Source: Magnolia sinica (Eukaryota; Streptophyta; Magnoliopsida; Magnoliales; Magnoliaceae). From it: 64,000 nucleotides of DNA. The number at the start of each line of letters is the position of its first letter. Position 1 is the stretch's first letter. Below the pieces are notes generated by a model that saw only the letters and a list, made by a program, of their open reading frames with translations, did not search any database and was not told the origin of the DNA. The translations under genes were made by a program, and so were the position numbers. The stretch is from positions 71,201,501 to 71,265,500 of the forward strand of contig NC_080590.1 in assembly GCF_029962835.1 (NCBI RefSeq), given 5' to 3'. Of the stretch, positions 43,156 through 53,739 are shown piece after piece.

Positions 43156-44427
43156 TCACTTAGTTTTTTCAAAGTAATCTGAAAAGTGTGATTTTTCTAA
43201 GACTAGATTATCAAAATTCTCTTTTAGTTTTAAAAACTTTTCTTTCTGAAGTTTTAACTTTACAACAATTTTGCAACTTTCTCTGTATAGGGCATCATAA
43301 GCATCTTGAAGGTCTTCTTCATTTTCATTGTCACTATTCAGATTTTCTTCACTGGTTAAATTATCATTATCTGAGAAAGTGAACTTGGCTAGAGTCATTA
43401 GGGTTTTAACATCATTAGCCGACTCGGTTTCAGAATCTTCTGACTCAGAAGAGACTTCAGAGCAAGAAAAATCATCCCATACAGCCAACATACCGTTCTT
43501 TTTAGACTTGTCCTTCTTAGGACATTTGTTTGCTAGATGCCCATATTCATGGCAGCTGTAGCACTGGCTATCTTTTAAAGATTTCCAATTTTTAGATTTA
43601 GGTTTTTTCTTTTCAATAGGTTTTTGCAAATCAACCCTCTTTTTACTTTTGAAAATCTTGTAAAACTTTTTAGCTAAAAGTGTCATATCATCTTCAGAAG
43701 TTTCTAAATCAAAATCATTACTATTTACATGAGAAATCATTTTAGAAGACTTGAGGGCGATTGACTTTCCTTTGGGTGCCTTAAAATTTAACTCATAGGT
43801 TTGAAAAGACCTAACTAACTCTTCTACCCTCATATTATCTGTATCACAAAGTTCCTGTATCGCAGTCACTTTTGAATTGAACCGTTCAGGTAATGAGCGC
43901 AGTATCTTTGCACAGCTTTACTTTTTTGGATTCTATCACCAAGACCTCACATAGAGTTAACAATGTCATTCAATCTTGTATAGAAGTCCATGAAAGTTTC
44001 ACTTTCTTCCATACGTATTTCCTCAAATTTGGTTGTGAGGATTTGGACTTTAGATTTCTTAACAATTACTGTACCCTCGTGTGTCATTTCTAAAATATCT
44101 CAGGCATACTTTGCAGTATCACAAGATATAATTCTCTTGAATTCATCCGGTGATAGTATGCAAGTAATTGCATTTAGAGTCTTTGCATTGGCACTACTCT
44201 TACTTTTCTGAAGGTTGGTCCAAGTAAAATAAGGTGAAACTTTTACAGTTACAGATCCATCAGTTCCAGTCACTTCAATGGTAAGGGGTCCAATTGGTCA
44301 CTATGGATTGCCACACGCTCTCATCCGTGGATTTTAACAAAATTCTTATTTTGGCTTTCTAATAGGCATAATTAGAACTATCAAATGGTGGAGGCCTAGT
44401 GATTGAGAGGCTATCAAAATTTGGCAT
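43156..44427 (-). pseudogene. Copia gag (UBN2-type with CCHC knuckle) (copy 1)
   Basis: The probable start is at 44,427 (MPNFDSLSITRPPPFDSSNY). The N-terminal part to about 43,870 is broken by several stops, but LLKSTDESVWQSI, DEFKRIISCDTAKYA and FYTRLNDIVN are readable. The open part 43,869-43,156 (237 codons) has YELNFKAPKGKSIALKSSK, then CYSCHEYGHLANKC, a CX2CX4HX4C knuckle at C103, C106, H111 and C116. An acidic Ser-rich stretch and a Lys-rich coiled-coil-like end follow. Gag would form the particle and bind RNA. Non-functional because of the N-terminal stops. Confidence 0.85.
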
Positions 44428-44495
44428 CTTAAAAAGCTCAGATCAATTAGCTCAGGAATTTAATTCAAATAACAAAGATAAAAATGAGTTATTAG

Positions 44496-44507
44496 GCTCT
44501 GATACCA
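44496..44507 (-). other. Copia PBS, initiator tRNA-Met type (copy 1)
   Basis: The minus strand reads TGGTATCAGAGC two bases after the LTR end at 44,510. This is the standard plant copia primer site. Confidence 0.9.
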
Positions 44508-44509
44508 CT

Positions 44510-45669
44510 TGAAAAGGCCGAGTTAAGTATCCTAGAGGGGGGGTGAATAGGACTATGCCAAATTAAAAATTTTACTACGGAATTAGAAATAAATAAATAA
44601 AGATAACACTTATCAATCCTACAAAGTAAAAATAAATAGCAACCTCAAATGTACAAGTATTGAGAGGTTGATACAGATATTGTTCTAAGGACAACCTTAC
44701 ACCAAAAACTAATGGCTTATGGTAGGACAACCTGATTTCTAGAACGGTCTGTGTATCAAAATTCCAAACCAATACAAAGGATAATAAAAATAGCAAAGAA
44801 AATAAAGTAAGCTATTACAGCATTCCCACGATTACATAAAACAGATTACAACATTCTCCACAAATGCTTAAAGAGAAATTACAACATTCACACAAAGCCA
44901 CAATCAACCAGCCACCACTACACCAGATATTATAGTGGTTTGCTTGTGTGTACACCAACTGTTAAAAAAGCAGCCACACAACTACTCCAGTCCCAATATC
45001 CTCTCTCTCAGGATATTGGCTTTCACTATGAAATAGGTTTTTCAAGGTTCACCTAAAACCTTCACAATTGTGTCTTTTAAGTGGGCTTACACAATTCAAA
45101 AACTCCACACTCTGAGATTTTCTGGATCACCTCAGACAAACCAAAAAAAGATTTTTCCTGGCACAACCTCAAAAACCAAAAAGAGATTTACAAAAATGTA
45201 AATATACTTATCTAGATATTCTCTTTTGATGAAGCCCGGTAGAACTATTTCGAAGTAGACGTTCAATGTAAATGTTCAATGTCCAAACTCACTTAGGAAA
45301 GGGTTCTAAATGAATTTTAGATTAAATCACCTTGGGCTTGCTTGATTTGATTTTGATCTCAAGAAAGGAAAAAACTTAAATCCATTCTTTAAATAAGATT
45401 AGAATAGAGGACACAAAATCAAATACAAAAAGCAATAAAATAATCTTAAATACTGACCAATATAGCTTAAGAATATTACAAACTTATCTCTCAGAGTAGT
45501 GTCTTGATTTTGCTTGAATAACTTATGATACTCTGAAAATCGTGCTCTATTTATAAGTGTAAAAACTGTTCACTTGACTGGCCTAGAGGTCAGCTCGACT
45601 TGTTGAAGGACCAACAAGAATTCAAAATTTCATGCGCGATAAGATAAGATAGATCCACAACTGGTTGAG
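44510..45669 (-). repeat. Copia 5' LTR, U3 start missing (copy 1)
   Basis: The U5 end on the minus strand reads cctattcacc..cctctagg then ...ggccttttca. The same U5 signature closes the LTR at 22,430-23,862. It is cut at 45,669 within agatccacaactggt-gag, whereas copy 2 continues. Confidence 0.8.
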
Positions 45670-45914
45670 AAAAAAAATATGGCACAAATAGGAGAAAAAA
45701 AAGGAATTTGCAATTCCTTTTAGTCTCCACTCAAGGAACCACACATCCTTGCTTTGCCCCAGACCTTTGGTTCCATTTGGAATATGGCACAAATTGCCAT
45801 TATGCTCTACTTAAATGCACCCCCTATGGTTTCGAATTGGGTTTGCTAGGAAGTGCAAAAACTCCATTGCACATTGAGTGGAACAGAGAGTCTGTTATAT
45901 CAATATGGATGGCT

Positions 45915-46407
45915 AGCGATGATGTACGACAACTAACCACTTGCTCTAAAAGATCGAACTGATAAAGTATGTCGAATCAATCCCTTTATCTCATAGCCCA
46001 GGTTAGGCCCTCGGCCGAACCCCCATTGTGGGCCCCACTTCACATGGGTCTCGCCTCACATGAGCCACCCACCTCACACAGGCTGCGCACCTCGAGTGTG
46101 CCCCTCTTCACACTGCCCGTTCCACTCGAGTCCAGTGTGAAAATGCCACTGCATCAATCATCCCCGATAAGGAGTCTCAAACATGAGACCTCCTGCTCTG
46201 ATACCACTTCTGATGCAGAACAATTAATCACTTGCTCTAAAAGTTCGAACTAATAGAGTTTGGCAAATCAATCCCTTTATCTCATAGCCTAGATTAGGCC
46301 CTCGTCCAAACTCCCCTCGTGGACCCCACTTCAGATGGGTTCTGCCTCACACGAGCCACATGCCTCACACAAGCCGCCCACCCCGAGTGTGCCCCCGCAT
46401 TAAGCGA
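45915..46407 (-). mobile_element. TRIM retrotransposon with 5-bp target duplication
   Basis: The element is 45,920-46,402 (483 bp). Two direct repeats (45,920-46,112 and 46,211-46,402) share aatcaatccctttatctcat and cgagtgtgcccc. On the minus strand the right repeat is the 5' LTR and ends TGCATCA. A 4-bp gap follows, then PBS TGGTATCAGAGC (46,206-46,195). The internal region is only about 98 bp with no ORF. agcga flanks both sides (45,915-45,919 and 46,403-46,407). Terminal repeats under 200 bp, a tRNA-Met PBS and a coding-free interior define a terminal-repeat retrotransposon in miniature. One outer end has decayed from TG to TA. Confidence 0.88.
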
Positions 46408-46762
46408 GCTCAATTTGGCAGGAGGTGCTGAGCTGAGTCGAAAGGTCAGTTTAGCCAATGGCCAATTCACTTGATGTAAATATAGTAATTTAAAAACTTA
46501 GCCTTTCCGTTTTTATTAAAGAATACCTAATTCAAAACTCAACTACAGTTCTTGATATTTCATTGGGTTTGGATATCCTAAACCTAAACCTATACTTATA
46601 ACCTATGACCTACAGCCTTAACCTAAACTTATAATCTTAACCTAAACTTATTCTCAAATCTCAAAACTTAAACTTTAACCTTAACCTTAACCTAAAACCT
46701 AAACCTATACTTGTATTAACATAGTTTAAATTTATAAGTTTGTAGCTCGCACATATTCAGTA
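46408..46762. repeat. AACCTAAAC-rich degenerate stretch
   Basis: Variants of cctaaac/aacctaaac/ccttaac recur irregularly between 46,570 and 46,710. They resemble but do not match the plant telomere unit CCCTAAA, and spacing is irregular. Probably simple-sequence drift in the CACTA 5' flank. Confidence 0.5.
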
Positions 46763-46925
46763 ATGACACCAGGTGGGAGAGTACGTCGTTCGCGCACTGG
46801 ATCTACCCCTTCTACTCATGATACGATGGATCCAGCATCGCCGTCATATGTTGTCCTTTCGATTGTCCTATCGATTATTAAGTTGATATATTCTTTCCAT
46901 GCATTTATATTAACTCAATTGTCCT
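46763..46925 (+). pseudogene. CACTA protein 5' exon, present only beside copy 2
   Basis: The open frame reads MTPGGRVRRSRTGSTPSTHD then TMDPASPS, typical of the low-complexity basic start of Ptta-type CACTA proteins. The frame loses sense at about 46,865, where intron-like T-rich sequence runs to an AG (46,936) just before the next exon. The central part of the protein is missing, so the element is internally deleted. Confidence 0.45.
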
Positions 46926-46936
46926 TTCGATTGCGC

Positions 46937-47547
46937 AGCGAGATTCCGTCACTAGCCAGGAGTCCGGACCAGTAGATCTCTACAGATGGACTCACTATCG
47001 ACAGGCGACGGGATCTTGGGTACATCTTAGAGCCGGCGAGATTTGGGTAAAAATTCCTACATTGTAAAATTTAATTGCATTAAATTATAATAATGTCATT
47101 TTTTAAAGAAAATTCATATGTTTTCATTACAGGCGGTGATGGACACCTTACGCAGTTGGCCCACTCCCGATGGTACTCAGCGGAGTGAGACAGATCCGGA
47201 GTGAGGTGCTTGGCACCCGTTCTGGATATGTGCGTGGGCTTGGCAATGGTACCAAGCTCATGGCACCTGCTAGAGCTGTCTCCACCCGATCCATCGTTGT
47301 TGGCGAGAGCGCCACCCGTCGTGCTAATATTGTAGAGAAAGAGGTTCAGCAACTACGGGTCGTCATCCATGACATCAGAGAGCAGCTGGAAATGCATATG
47401 GAGGAGCAGGCGAGAGAGAGGGAGGTGTAAGAGAGGAGGATGGAGGAGATGCGGGTGGAGCATGAGCGATGGATGACAGAGATGTTTCAGGCTCTCGCTG
47501 CACACTTACCCACCGATGCTCCACCACCTTCGCCTTCATTTTCGTAA
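46937..47547 (+). pseudogene. CACTA Ptta/En-Spm-type C-terminal exons (copy 2), frameshifted
   Basis: Same two exons as copy 1, with an 86-bp intron at 47,047-47,132. The first exon reads PVDLYRWTHYRQATGSWVH. In the last exon, text after MDTLRSWPTPDGTQRSE has a 2-base net deletion relative to copy 1 (gagtgagacagatccgg, near 47,185-47,200). The frame therefore ends early and LGTRSGYVRGLGNGTK continues in another frame. Copy 1 keeps the frame here. Confidence 0.7.
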
Positions 47548-47756
47548 TTTTTTGTATTTTATTTATAATGTTAAACTTATATGCATTTATGTGTGAATGA
47601 ATGTCATGTTGATGGATGTAGTTTATATTTGGATGGATTTACGTACTTTGGGTTTAAAAGGATGTGAATGTGAATATGATGAAATATTCATATAACAGGT
47701 GTATATTAGGAATATTGTAATAGGAGTATATCAGGAAATTTGTGGTGAATGGATGA

Positions 47757-48510
47757 AAAAAAAAGCCACTTTTACCGACTACAATTTTCGTAGGTAAAAG
47801 TATCATTTCACCCACGTTTTTACCTACGAAAATATTCGTAGGGAAAAGTTGTAAATTTTGTAAATATTTTTACCAACGAAAATATGCGTAGGTAAAAGTT
47901 TTGTAAAAATTTTTACTGGCCAAAATATTTCTAGAGAAAAGTTCTGTAAATACTTTTACCTATGAAAAATGTCGTAGGCAAAAGTTTTGTAAATATTTTT
48001 AGCTTCGAAAAAATTTGTAGGTAAAAGTTTTGTCGTAATTTTTACGTACGAAATATATTCGTAGGTAAAACTTTTTTAAAGATTTTTATCTACGAAAATA
48101 TTTGTGGGTAAAAGTTTTGTCATAATTTTTACATGTGAAAGGAGTCATAGGGAAAATTTTTATAAATATTTTTAGCTACAAAACTATTCGTAGGTAAAAG
48201 TTTTGTCATAATTCTTACCTACGAAAATAATTGTAGGTAAAAGTTTTGTAATTCTTTTTAGCTACGAAAATAATCGTAGGGCAAAAGACTTGTCAATCGT
48301 TGGTAAAAGCTTTTACCTACGAAAAAATTTGTCGGCAAAGGTCTTATCTTTGGCTACGAATTTTTTTTTTTCATTGGTAAAAGTTTTTTCCCTTAATCTT
48401 TTAGCAATGAAATTGCCGACGAAAATTGTCATCGGTAAAAGTGTTTGCCTACGAAAAAAAATTCTTTTACCTACGAGAATTTTTGTAGGTAAAAGTCTTT
48501 TCTTGTAGTG
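47757..48510 (+). mobile_element. CACTA 3' subterminal repeats and terminus (copy 2)
   Basis: Same array of ttttacctacgaa / ttcgtaggtaaaa units, ending ttttcttgtagtg at 48,510. Between 47,850 and 48,080 the array differs from copy 1 by substitutions and a net 22-bp gain, including an extra unit near 47,950-47,985. Confidence 0.85.
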
Positions 48511-50179
48511 TCTTCACATGATTTTAGATGTTGTGGCCTACCTGAGTTCCATATACGGCTGATTTTTGGGTTGACCTCCTGATCCGAGGGGACCCATTAA
48601 ATTCATGGTGTTGATGGTCGAAACGCATCACAGTGGGGCCCACAACTGTGGCCATGAGGGCCCTGCAAGGCCGTCCGTCTGCCAGGCACAAGCGCTGCCT
48701 GCGCGTTCTGCAGCAGCAGCGTCAACGCTGCCTTCTGCTCTTTTTTTTTTTTTTTTTTTTTTGATTTGGGGTTTTCTTGGGGTTTTGCATAGGTGGGGCC
48801 TGCATCAGGGAAATCAGACCCCGCCGTTGGTTTCCTTGTCCCCATACACACCTATCAAGCCCAATATTGGGTATATTTCGGTGTGCAAAAGTATCGAGGT
48901 GTATTTCAACGGCAAAGATTATTATTCTCAATGTTGTGGGCCGCTAGGAACTCAGATTCAAATTATTTTTTTGGGTCAACACCTAAAATGATCCGAGAAA
49001 GAGGATGGACGGCTTGGATTAAGCACATGCATCAAGGTAGGGCTTGGATGAGCAGCCCACCCCAATCTTTAAAAAGCTAGAGATTTTTTTTGTGATTGTT
49101 GTCAGTACACGCCCATGTCAGTACACACCTCCATGTTAGCCACACTCGTCCAGCGTCCAGGGACACTGGACGGTCATGGATAAATACTGCATCATGGTGG
49201 GTCCCACATACACGTGACCCACCTATTCAATCAACATAATATTTGTGCTTTTCCATCATCCAGGTCCATTAGATGGCCTGGATAAAACAGGTGGACAACA
49301 TCACTAAAAGACACCCATCATGGTGGGTCCACGATCAGTGTGGATCTAGTGGGCCACACCCATCATAAAAGAGAGAGAAAGAGAAAGAGAAGGAGACCCC
49401 GCCATTATGTGTCCCTCATATGATTGCAACACATACATCAAATTAGGTCCCTCACACAAGTGGGTCCCCTAATTAAGAAATCAACGGTAGAAATTCAAAG
49501 ATCACCCACCTCTAGGCCTCCTCCTTGCTCCCTTAGCCTTCTATGCTCCCTGCCTTCACTTTTGATGGTATTGATGGAATTTTGATGGTGTGGATGAGAG
49601 ATGAGAGGGTGGGCCACACTTGATGTTTTTGGAAAAACTTGGGAATGCTTGGACGTGTGAAGCTTTGGGTTGCTTAGGAGATTTGAGAAATGAGAGAGAG
49701 AGAGAGAAAGGTGATGGGAAGGATAAAAGGTGATGGAGTGATGTGTGATGGGTGATGGGTGGAGTGATGGGTTGTAAGAAAGGGATGGGTGGAGAGAGAG
49801 GGAGAGTTGACTTTAGGAATGGGAAGGGATGGGTTGATGTACTTGGGGTATGGAGTGACTTGACTTATAGTTGACATTGATTGATTGGACATGTTGTACA
49901 GATTTCCTCAAAATTCGCAACGTGCGGCGTTTTCTTCGAATTGAACGCAGGCCCACATCTTCTGACCTGGGTATCGGTTTAGTGCCCAAGTCACGGCGTT
50001 GAAACCGCGGCGACGGCGCGGTCGCTAAGATACAAGTTTCAGTTCGAGCTGACTTCGGTAAGCGGGACTCGGCTTAGGATCGCGGGTAAACGTCGGATAC
50101 GGGTTGAGGATTGTTGGAATTCGACCAGAAGGACCAGGGAAGCTAACGAAATGGCACGGACTAGGACACAAGTCTTACA
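48511..50179 (-). repeat. Tekay/Del-like 3' LTR (copy 2)
   Basis: Offset exactly 16,698 from copy 1 throughout, including the T-homopolymer, with no difference seen by eye. The polypurine tract/LTR junction is at 50,179. Confidence 0.65.
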
Positions 50180-50187
50180 GCTCTCCC

Positions 50188-52230
50188 CTTCAAATAAAAA
50201 TTTCATCCTTGAAATTTACACAATCATTGCAAGAAAATATAACTTATAATAGAAGAGGAAGTAAGACATTGTCATATAAAATCGAAGACAGCATATAAGA
50301 TACAACATACAATCAATCATTAAAGAGATGGGGATAGCGCTCTTGAATCTCGGCCTCGCTCTCCTAAGACGCCTCATCAATGGAATGGTGACCCCACTGA
50401 ACCTTCACCAAGGGAATGACCTTAGTCCAGAGGACCTGCTCCTTCCAATCATGGATACGAACTGGTTGTTCAATGTAAGAAGCGTCCTAACGACTGCCAA
50501 TCGATAACAAGAACTACGTCTGACCCACACTTCCTCAACATATAGACATGGAAGACGTTGTGGACGTCAGACAACTGAGATGGTAAGGCAAGCTGATAGG
50601 CCACAGCGCCAATGCACTCAGTGATCTCGAAAGGTCCTATGAATCTCGGCACAAGCTTGCCCTTCGCTCCAAATCGAACTACACCCTTTATGGGCGAGAC
50701 CTTGAGATATACGTGGTCCCCTACATCAAACTCCAAGGGACGACGCCAGCGATCAGCAAAACTCTTCTGCTGGCTCTGAGCTGTGCACATCATCTGCCTG
50801 ATGATATCGATAACCTCTGACGTCTTCTGTACAAGCTCGGGACCTAGGAGACGCCGCTCTCCGACCTTGGTCCAACAACTCGGAGATCTGCACGGTTTGC
50901 CATATAATGCCTCAAAAGGAGCCATGTAAATGGTCGCCTAATAGCTGTTGTTGTATGCGAACTCAGCCAATCGTAGATACTCATCACAGCTACCCCCGAA
51001 GTCAATCCCGTAGGCCCGAAGCATGTCCTCAATTATCTGATTGACCCTCTCAGTCTGGTCATCGGTCTGCGGATGATACGCGATGCTAAGCTGCAAATCA
51101 GTGCCCATCGCTCTCTGAAAGCTCCTCCAAAACTGAGACGTGAACCTCGGGTCTCGGTCAGAAACGATCGTGACTGGAACGTCATGTAGTCTCACAATCT
51201 CCTTGATGAATAACCTCGCAAGCCGGTCCAAAGGCCAAGTCGCACGAATCGAAAGAAAATGTGCCGACTTCGTCAGACGGTCCATGACAACCCAAATGGC
51301 GTTATAACCGCGCTGAGTCCTCGGCAAACCCATAATAAAATCTGTAGATACGTGCTCCCACTTCCATGTTGGGACGCTCAATGGTTGCAATAGACCAGGG
51401 GGTCTTTGATGATCGGCCTTGACACGCTGGCATGTGTCACAATCGGCTACAAAATTGGCAATCTGGCGCTTCATCCCTGCCCAAAAATACTGTCTCCTCA
51501 TATCATGATACATCTTCGTTGAGCCAGGATGGATAGAAAACCACGATCGATGTGCCTCGGTCATAAGATCTCTGCGTAACTCAGGAATATCCGGGACATA
51601 CAATCGGCCTTTGAAGCGAAGTCCAACATCAGAACTAATCTGCCAATCTGTCTGACTCTCAGATGCTACCTCTACTCGATAATCCTGTAACGACTTATCT
51701 GTTTACTGAGCATCGATCACCCTTGCGACAAGAGAAGGTTGAATCGACAAGCTCGATAAGTGTACGATAGAAGACTGCAGACTAAAATCGAAGTCGTACT
51801 CTGCTATATCCTCGAGCATCCTCCACTCCTGAATCATCACATGTGCCACCAGGCCTCGTGGCTGACGGCTGATGGCATTCGCCACCACATTCGCCTTATC
51901 TGGGTGGTACTGGAGGTCAAAATTATATAGTCCTTCAGGAGCTCCATCCAGCGTCTCTGCCTCATGTTCAGCTCAGACTGAGAGAATAGAGACTTCAAGC
52001 TCTTGTGGTCGGAGAAAAGCTCGAACCTAACCCTATAGAGATAGTGTCTCCACACCTTCAGTGCGAAGACAACTGTTGCCAGCTCCAAATCATGCGTGAG
52101 GTAGTTCAGCTCATGGACCTTGAGCTAGCAAGCTGCATCAGGACAACACGTAAACCAATACGTGAGGCATTGGTAAATACAACAAATCCATCACTCCCAG
52201 AGGGAAGAGTGAGGACAGGAGCGGACGTCA
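50188..52230 (-). pseudogene. Tekay/Del chromovirus pol (copy 2), integrase better preserved than copy 1
   Basis: Open frame 51,603-50,938 (221 codons) holds a nearly complete integrase. It has zinc-binding His18/His25 and Cys55/Cys58, catalytic Asp88 (VSTDFIMGLP), Asp149 (VSDRDPRF) and Glu185 (QTERVNQ), with 35 residues between the last two (DD35E). A TAG in place of Gln ends the frame after YNNSY, shared with copy 1. MAPFEALYGKPCRSP and the chromodomain-like end follow. RNase H (52,088-51,837: [20 protein letters not shown]) has its own frameshift near LLKDY, which copy 1 lacks. The two copies have therefore decayed differently here. Confidence 0.88.
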
Positions 52231-52275
52231 AGAAATCTAGGTCAAGCTGGCTGCAACAGAAATCAGAGGGCGACG

Positions 52276-52902
52276 ATGGATATATCCAGAGGGCTTTTCC
52301 TCGTGGACTCGAATCCTACTGCAGCTTCCTATCAAGTCAATCAACATGGTGAGGATTTGGGGCCAAAGCACAGCAACAAAAAGGTGATAAATTATGGATA
52401 CAAGTGTGCTAGATCGGAGTGTAATTCCCCCTTTAATCTCAGGGAACATATATTTCTTAGGAAGGAATCTGATCTCCCCTCAGATGACGATCCAGGAGCT
52501 GAGTTAGATGATGGCATGACTGAGAATCTGGGAACCCCAAATGGCTTGCAGGGTGTTTCTCAGTTATCAGAAGGATTTTGCTCGCCATTGAGAAGGGATT
52601 GGCTGTTAGATCAGCACTTGGAGGTTAATTTATCTCCATTCTTCTCAGACCAACATAAGGAAAATGAAAAAGCAATTTTCAAATCCAAGAAGGACCTTTG
52701 TTCAGATCTCATCTCCAAACAAAAGGAGGGTGATCAACCGCAGGATGAAGCAGAAACTCAAATAAGTCAGGCAATCCAGAAAAGAACTCTACAAGGAAAG
52801 CTGTCTTCCAATCGGAACAAGGTTCTTATAAGAAGACGCGAGTTCTCTACAGTAAAGGAGACTGGGAATCCAGACTCAGACACCTCAAACGTCGGGCAGT
52901 GA
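52276..52902 (+). pseudogene. LINE ORF1-like region (copy 2)
   Basis: The 208-codon frame is identical to copy 1 (35,557-36,183): hydrophilic, with no recognised domain. Confidence 0.4.
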
Positions 52903-52911
52903 ACACGGGAT

Positions 52912-53688
52912 GTGTCACAGATGGATAAAATTCTAGTGTGGAATGCCAGGGGAGTTGGAAACTGCAGAACTATCAGAACGCTGAAACGTCTGATGAGAGC
53001 TCATCACCCCGGGATCGTGGTGATCCTGGAACCTATGATCAGCGATGCTAGCCGCATCAGAATTGGTCTTTCCTTGGGTTTCCACCTCTCCTTCTCGAAA
53101 GTAGAGGAGGGGGGAAAGATTTGGTTCTTCTACAAGAACCCTATTTCCTGTTCAATTATTAAAGCAACTAACTAGCTTCTATCTGTAAATATGTATGTCT
53201 AAACCTTGTAGATCTCCATTAACCTAACATGTATCTACGCCAGTTGTTCCAGACTTATCAGGAGGCTTCTCTAGGAGGACCTGGCAGACTTGTCCACCTT
53301 GCTACAAGGACCTTGGGGTGTCTGCGGTGATTTTAATACTATCACTGAAGCATCGGAAAGACACAGCAGAGGAATTTTTGATCGACATAGTGCCAGGGAT
53401 TTCAACGAGGCAATAGACAACGCCAACCTAATGGATGCAGGCTTCACGGGACCTCGATTCACATGGTGTAACAATCAGTCTGGCTCTGTTAGAATCTGAG
53501 CCAGGCTTGATAGAACACTCATCAACTTAGCCTGGGCCTCCTCCTTCCCGACTTTCCAAGTTGAGCATTTTCCGAGGACTAATTCGGACCACAGCCCTCT
53601 TCTTCTTTCCTTTCCCCCTCCTCCACCGAACGGACCAAAACCGTTTAAATTTCAGAGGATATAGATTAAGAATAAATCCTTTATGTAG
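52912..53688 (+). pseudogene. LINE endonuclease domain (copy 2), extra stops
   Basis: ILVWNARGVG, GDFN and SDH motifs as in copy 1, except that the SDHNP text reads SDHSP. The open piece ends at VRI (53,499) instead of running on as in copy 1. Confidence 0.8.
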
Positions 53689-53739
53689 GTAGTAAGGCAA
53701 GCTTGGAACAGCGTTGATTCGTATCATCCAGTCTTCAAC

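Larger units (their letters stand above)
30248..45669. repeat. Copy 1 of a ~16.7-kb direct duplication
   Basis: Aligns collinearly to 46,926-62,409. The offset changes from 16,678 to 16,676, 16,698, 16,719, 16,718 and 16,734 along the copy because of small indels. Long blocks look identical (about 30,600-31,165, 31,410-34,364, 35,403-36,778, 37,140-41,708 and 43,020-44,650). The intervening blocks carry many substitutions and indels. Confidence 0.95.
43033..45669 (-). mobile_element. Copia (SIRE/Maximus-like) 5' end: LTR, PBS, gag (copy 1)
   Basis: Reading leftwards: LTR (45,669-44,510), a 2-bp gap, PBS TGGTATCAGAGC, then gag from about 44,427. The element stops near 43,033 with no protease, integrase or RT. 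The U3 end is missing because the duplication copy ends at 45,669. Confidence 0.85.
45670..46925. other. Spacer between the two duplication copies
   Basis: This sequence is absent from the left flank of copy 1 and the right flank of copy 2. It holds an unrecognised piece (45,670-45,914), a TRIM element (45,915-46,407), an AACCTAAAC-rich stretch and a CACTA 5' exon (46,763-46,870). The CACTA exon shows that the spacer's right end belongs to the same element as copy 2, so the true duplication junction is at about 45,669/45,670. Confidence 0.7.

Noticed and set aside
43188..44211. Plus-strand ORFs overlapping copia gag
   Set aside because: They are antisense shadows of the gag frame, which carries the CCHC knuckle.
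45708..46253. Two plus-strand ORFs of 84 and 94 codons
   Set aside because: The second overlaps the TRIM repeats, and the first runs into the TRIM's left LTR. Neither shows a known domain.
46560..46715. Interstitial telomere repeat
   Set aside because: Units are cctaaac/aacctaa/ccttaac with irregular spacing and no run of the exact plant CCCTAAA unit, so it is only telomere-like simple sequence.
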